Source: Atrichornis clamosus | Taxonomy: Eukaryota > Chordata > Aves > Passeriformes > Menuridae | Direction of reading: 5' to 3' | Length of the DNA: 64,000 nt | Assembly: GCA_013400975.1 (NCBI GenBank) | Contig: WBMZ01005380.1 | Span: 1 to 64,000, forward strand | Shown: one piece after another, positions 58,501 through 64,000 of the stretch | Layout: every line of letters begins with the position of its first letter | Numbering within the stretch: position 1 is the stretch's first letter | Notes under the pieces: model-generated | The model's database searches: none | Told to the model about the DNA's origin: nothing | Seen by the model: only the letters and a program-made list of their open reading frames with translations | Program-made: the position numbers and the translations under genes

Positions 58501-61500
58501 TGGGATAACCGGCGTTTTTGTCCTGGGGGAGCTACGTGTTACTCTGTAATCGATTTCTTTTGTAGTAAGAACAAACGCGTCAGGAAAATTATGAGCGTCA
58601 CAGTAGGACACCGTTTCAAACGCTGTTGTTTACGTTAGTCTGACAGCGTAAAACTCGTTTTGTGTGCACTGATATTTATATAAGATGGACTTGTAGGTGG
58701 TGCACAGACGTGGTAATGGGAAATCATCGTTTGTGTTGTAAGTTATACAGTTTAGTTAGTATGGACATTCCTTCATGAAAAGAAAAGTAATCAGCTTTCA
58801 CTCGCTGGTAAAACTACCTGGCAGTGATATGTTCCTTACCCTTGTGTGCATGATGCTGTGCTTTTGGGTCTTGTGTTCTGTCAGTTGCAAGCTGCCAGCT
58901 TCCACTCTGCAGCACTTAAAACTTTTTCATCTGTTGGAATTGGCTAAGGAGGGTTTTCTGTGGAGACTGGCACAGCTGTATTGGTTCTTGATGTCATGTT
59001 TTGATGTGCTCTCCTCTTCGTGCTCAGTGATTTTTTTTTCATCAGGGTGTCACACATGATTATGTTTGTTGACTGAAGATGAGAAATACTATGTGGAATA
59101 GCCGTACAGAGCACATGAAATGCTACATCAAGGACTATGAAATAAACCAGTTTTTGGTTATTAAAGGAATTTTGCTTTCTTGCTAGTTGAGACAGCTCCA
59201 TAAAGCTGCTTCTTAGCATCAGAGATGACTTCTGTTTACTTGGACTCCATTAAACAGAGAGTATGCTTCCCTTTGTGCTTCTGCCCTTGCTTATTGCCTG
59301 TCTTTTCAGGTTTTTCTCTCCAAAATATTTGCATTTCTGTTACTTTTCTATATATAGTTTAGGTTCCTGCCCATAAGAAAAGCATGCAGACAGGGGAAAA
59401 ATGAAGAACAAAGCTGACAGCCATTTTTGTAAAAATTAAGATATTTTGTCAAGGTAATTTTAAAAAATTCCTTCTCTGCTATTCTGTTTAATATTTCTCT
59501 GGTCAGGTGAATGTACTGACAGGCAGTATCAGATAGAGGTGGCCCAATTCAGCTAACCTTTTTGTAATTCAGATGATATCAAATACGGGAAATCCAGTAT
59601 TTCTGAGACTCTGAACAGGTTAATGTTTGTGTGGTGGAGTTAATTACACAATGAGTTCTGTGATTATTTAATTGTATATGCATAAGATGGCATTGGGAAG
59701 GGGAGGTGTGAATAGAGCACAGCTTTGAAAGGAATGTTCTAGCAATTCTCTGCCAAAACAGTTAATTTCTGTATTTTTGTATGCAGGAACAATTCCTTAA
59801 ATGTTCCATTATTTTCTGAAGACGTGGCATAAAGAGGGAGTTGTACTTCTAAGAAGGAAACTATTTTAGTCCAGCTTTAGTTGCAGATGCCATTGTGGTC
59901 TTAGTTATTTGCTGTTAATGCTGTTGTAAATATATTGGGTCTTAAATCAAGAAGTGCCCTTCCTCTCAAAATGAAGAGTCTGGAAGTATAGTAATTTACG
60001 TCTTCATTTGCAGCAGCATCTTCACTGGAATGTTTAGCTGCATTAGCAATTATTAGATTCTACTAGTGTTTCTGACCTGATACAATGTATACTATAGTCA
60101 TAAATCTGGCTGTAAAAAACTGCTAACTTATTTTGGTTCCCCCCCCAGTGGAACTATTACGAACTACGCTTTTCAAAGAACTGGGTTCTTAATAGAGTAA
60201 TTTTTGCATTTATATTAAGAATTAGATTAGGCTATGTTAAGAGTTCGGTTTGTAGTTATTTGTAGGTATAAAACTTTCAGATAGGCTTGAAGGGTTTCCC
60301 CTGCACACCTCTCTACTTAATAGTCTCTTCTCTTGGGTTTTCACCATAAAGCTATGACTAGTCTTTATCACTCATGCGTAGGCTTTTAACTGGGATAAGT
60401 AGTCAGTAAATCCCTTACCAAAGCAGGCTGCAGGAACAGAAATCAGTAAAAACCAGGGATGTTCAAAAGGTGGAAAAACCAGAAGTTTTAAGAGGAGCAG
60501 TTTTATATGCATTCATCTTCCTAACATAGGAAGTGCTTGTAGCTAGTGGAAAGGACATGATCCGCTGAATAATCTGAGTATAATAGGGATGTTCAACTAA
60601 ACAATGATTCCACTGTGTGGGTGGGCTTTTTTTTTTTTTAAGCAAATTGTTCTTTGGGATATTGATCTATTACAGTGCTAGAAGTAATTTCTGTTTCATT
60701 TAGCTCTTGAAACTCTACAGATAGGTTACTGTAACTGGATGTTGTAAGATACCCTGTAGGCTCTGGCTCATTTTGCTTTCCTAAAGCAGATCAGTTGGAT
60801 GGCAGCATTGGCAGAAAAACTTGGAAAGGGATGCTGATTAACGAAGTACTTGCAGGAATTTTTGTGTACAAGGCATGAAATCAGGGACACAAGCACTTTG
60901 TTAGACTGAAAAATAGAGTAAATCAACAAAGTAATGAAAATAAATTTGGTCTATGAAGATGTGAAATATTTTAGTAATACCTGTTTTTTAACAGTAAACT
61001 TGTATTTTTTATACATATATATCTATATCTAGGAAAGCTATATGGATTACTTTAGAACTAGGACATTTATGGTATCGGAAAATATGCAAGTGAACTTAAT
61101 TCATAAAACACTGTATTTGAAAGATAAAATCTTTTTCCACGTTGCTCATATTGGAGCTTTCCAAAGAATGTATGATGCCACGGAATTATTGTTTCTGGTA
61201 TTTCAAATAGAAGAGACTTTCTTTGCAAGTGGCCAAGTTGGATGATGTATATGTAATAAAGAAGGAAAAAAGGGGAAGGAGCAGATTTTCCTCCCTCCCC
61301 ACTTCCCTTACTGACATCTTATTTGCAGGTAAGCTTGTAGAAACTTACTGCAGTCTAAAGTGTCTGAAATGACTGAACACAACATGTACAAAGCTGGCTG
61401 TTTAGTCTAGAACCTTCTTTTTCATATAATATAAATTCTGCTCAACAGTGCTGTAGGAAACAAGTAGTTTGCTGTGTGAATAAACATTGAACTTGAGAGT

Positions 61501-64000
61501 TGCTTTCTGCTTTAAAAGACAAGCTGTAAGTACTTCACCTGGGAAATATTTTATAATTCTTTATGGTGAAAAGTTGCAGGGATTAACTTGTTTAGCATTC
61601 TTTTGAAAAGAAAATACTAAATTTGATAGTTGGTTCTTTAGCAATCCTGCAGGAATTTAATTTACAGTTCTTGACTGCGCCATGAATACTTTGTACATAC
61701 ACGCCATCTATATACTACCACCTCTGTGTGTCTGCTTCTCTGCTCTTTGTCCCAAGCTGTTCTCTTTGCCTCCTAGAGCTGCTAGCAAGGAGCCTGGCAT
61801 AGATAGTCCTGTCACGTTTGCTAACCTCAGCCCCCATCTATACTGCCAGCACCTGAATATTGGTGTGTCTTGTGAGGTAGCTGGTGGTGTAGCCCGGGAT
61901 CTAGACTATTGCGATCACAGATGGCTTTTATTTTCTTGTGAGGTAGCCTAGATCTGTTTACATTAAATAAATTCTCAATGGCTTGTTTACATTATAGCTG
62001 TTTGGGCTATACACTGACTTTAGGTTCTTGGAGATTTGTGTGGTTTCCTGTTTCTGATTTGTTCTGAGGCACCAGGTGGTGGAAGGAGGCCTTAAATAGT
62101 TTCTACCTCTGAAGGTGCTTGGAACTTAAGTCCCTTGCTTAGCAGTAGAGGAGGTTAGAGGGTAACTGGCTTATGCAGGTTCTTACAAATCCTTTCATTA
62201 GCTTTAATCCCTACCTGATTTTGGAATTAGAATCCTGGAAATCAGTGGCAAGAAATACCACTGTATTTGACTGTAAGGCAGTCAAATTTAGAGAGAGGCA
62301 TTTGCATAAACTAAAATTTTGGATCAGATTTGCTCATTCTCTGAAAAAATTATTTAGAAAAAAAATCAGTCTTGTGGATAAAATACCTTTATTCCTAAGA
62401 ATGTGGAGGTGTTCTCTATGCTTCCAAATCATTCAGCCTCTTGGCTATATTTTTGCTGATATAAAGCTGATACTCTCATTGCTCACTTACGGATGAACTG
62501 TGTTATGGATTTACTGCACAAAGCAAGAAACATCAGAAGACAAACAGTACTTCTGTTTCCCACTACTGCAGAGGTATCGGCCCTTTTAGGCAAAATAGTG
62601 TCTTTGAATAGTGTCTTTCAAGCTTTCCCCTTCCATTGATTTGTACAGTCTTTAATCTGAAATATATTACTGGGACATCATTTTAAAAGATATTTTCTTG
62701 TCTTTTAAATCATGGTTATTTCTGTCAAGATATTTTGTTAAGAGATTTTTGGGGGGGAACAGTTTTATGCAGTGCTTCAGTGATTGCTTACCTTTCAACA
62801 TTTGAGGAGTTTCAAATGACACTGGGCATGAAGGTGAGCATAGTTGCTTTGGTGGGTTAGAGCCTTGACTTCTTAAATGAGTTAACATAGCAGTCTGTTT
62901 AGACAACAACAAAAAAATCCTCCTTTTATGCAGCCAAATGCTTTTGAATTTTATATGGTTTATTAATAAAAATGGTCTTTAAGCAACAGTTTTTTCATGT
63001 GGCAACTTCTGAGATCAGAAGATTTCACCTCAGATAGATATATGACTTCAGATTCTTTTGCAAAATAAATTTGTGATAAAAGTTTTTATAATTGAACTAT
63101 GAGATTTTAATATGTTTATTTAAATGTAGTAATTGGGAACCATTTATGAACCTTGAACAAAGTATGGATTTTGACAAATTGTTTGGCTTTGGGCTGTTTT
63201 GCTGACTGTAAGGGTCAGTTTCTTTAAGATATGTGGTGTTAATGGGCAATTTGTTGCCTAATGAGCTAAATTTTCAGTTCTTTACAGTAGTCTTTGTATA
63301 CCATTTGATGATGAGGTTTGAAAGAGTGCTGATGCAGCTTTATGCAACATAAATGCAAACCACTGTGCTACACAAGATCACAAGATTAATGTTTGATGTT
63401 AACGCTTTTTTTAATATCTACAAGTAACTAATACAAGGAGTAGGGTTTGTTTGCTTCAGTTTGAAGAAAATAGCTTACTGTGATCTTCAAACAGCTCTGT
63501 AGAAAAGAGCATCCTGTTGTTTTGGGAAAAAATCTTTGCAACCTAGTATATTTTTTAATAAGCACCTCTTTTTTTTGGAGAGGAGTGTTCGCTCTTAGAA
63601 ATCCTTTTGAACCTCTGTCAAGCTGAAAGTGTGAGCACAGTACATATTTTTAAATACCTCCCAACTACTATGATGTTTAAATTTTTTAAGATTATGGCTG
63701 TATTTTAGTGTCAAAGTTAACCTGTTAGGTGGGCATACAGTTTACTAGCTGTGTGGTGCACTCAGAAGTACTTCTGAGACTTGGCTTTCTGTGAGTTTTG
63801 TCCCATTCATTACATGCTTGATTTTTGTAATGAGAAGACAGTCTGACAGCATTTACTGACACTTTCTAATGAATGTTTTTTTTCTCTTTAGGCAAGTATT
63901 TTAATTAATTAAAGGTAATAATAAAAAGGCAGACAGATGTATTATTAAATTCTCCAAATTATCTGACAAACTTCTAAGTGTATATAACTGGAAACTGGCA
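58098..64000 (+). other. Probable first intron of the gene starting at 58.0 kb
   Basis: After the CpG island fades (about 58.5 kb) the sequence is AT-rich with no convincing exon or repeat family. A pyrimidine-AG site at about 63894 (TTTTTTTCTCTTTAG) looks like an acceptor. Joined in phase 0 to the first exon, it meets a stop within seven codons, so it is not a good coding exon. Confidence 0.45.

Noticed and set aside
61682..61951. An 89-codon + strand frame with a repeated CEVA end
   Set aside because: No domain, no good splice borders, and the repeated tail comes from a short local duplication (CTTGTGAGGTAGC).
63880..63920. A possible second exon for the 58.0 kb gene after TTTTTTTCTCTTTAG
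   Set aside because: In the phase required by the first exon it reaches a stop within seven codons, so it is at best noncoding.

Overview
The window looks like vertebrate nuclear DNA, most likely from a bird. It has split genes with consensus GT/AG junctions, CpG-island promoters, and several copies of a CR1-type LINE whose 3' end reads as the familiar avian/sauropsid CR1 tail. I cannot name the species. It could also be another sauropsid.

The core is a head-to-tail array of three class I cytokine receptor genes, all on the + strand. Each was rebuilt here by joining exons in frame. IL4R (interleukin-4 receptor alpha) has coding exons from 3087 to 13610, with a probable 5' noncoding exon in the CpG-rich start of the window. 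IL21R (interleukin-21 receptor) runs from 25715 to 35917. IL9R (interleukin-9 receptor) runs from 45424 to 51687. The joined reading frames are open and give about 1011, 591 and 480 residues. Each encodes a signal peptide, a cytokine-receptor ectodomain ending in a WSEWS box, one membrane helix, a proline-rich box 1 for JAK binding, and a cytoplasmic tail in a single large last exon. The first seven introns fall in the same phase order (1-2-1-0-1-2-0) in all three genes, which fits origin by tandem duplication. All three receptors are known to pair with the common gamma chain and signal through JAK1/JAK3 to STATs (IL4R to STAT6; IL21R and IL9R to STAT1/3/5).

Between the genes lie about 12 kb (13.7-25.7 kb), 9.4 kb (36.0-45.4 kb) and 5.5 kb (51.8-57.3 kb) of DNA with no supportable gene. 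These hold CR1 fragments (about 24.1, 40.1 kb; others lie in IL21R introns at about 30.2 and 33.2 kb), simple repeats, two weak LTR candidates, and a 22-bp GC-rich minisatellite at 54.5 kb that contains the only ambiguous base.

A second CpG island at about 57.3-58.5 kb has Sp1, CCAAT and CRE-like sites. It holds the start of another + strand gene, seen only as a very short first coding exon that is present twice, 66 bp apart. The remaining 6 kb is probably its first intron. I could not identify that gene.

The most interesting points are the IL4R-IL21R-IL9R linkage, an 18-residue tandem repeat in the IL4R tail that multiplies STAT6-docking-like tyrosine motifs, the duplicated start-codon/splice-donor module at 58.0 kb, and the apparent absence of a YxxQ STAT3 motif in the IL9R tail.
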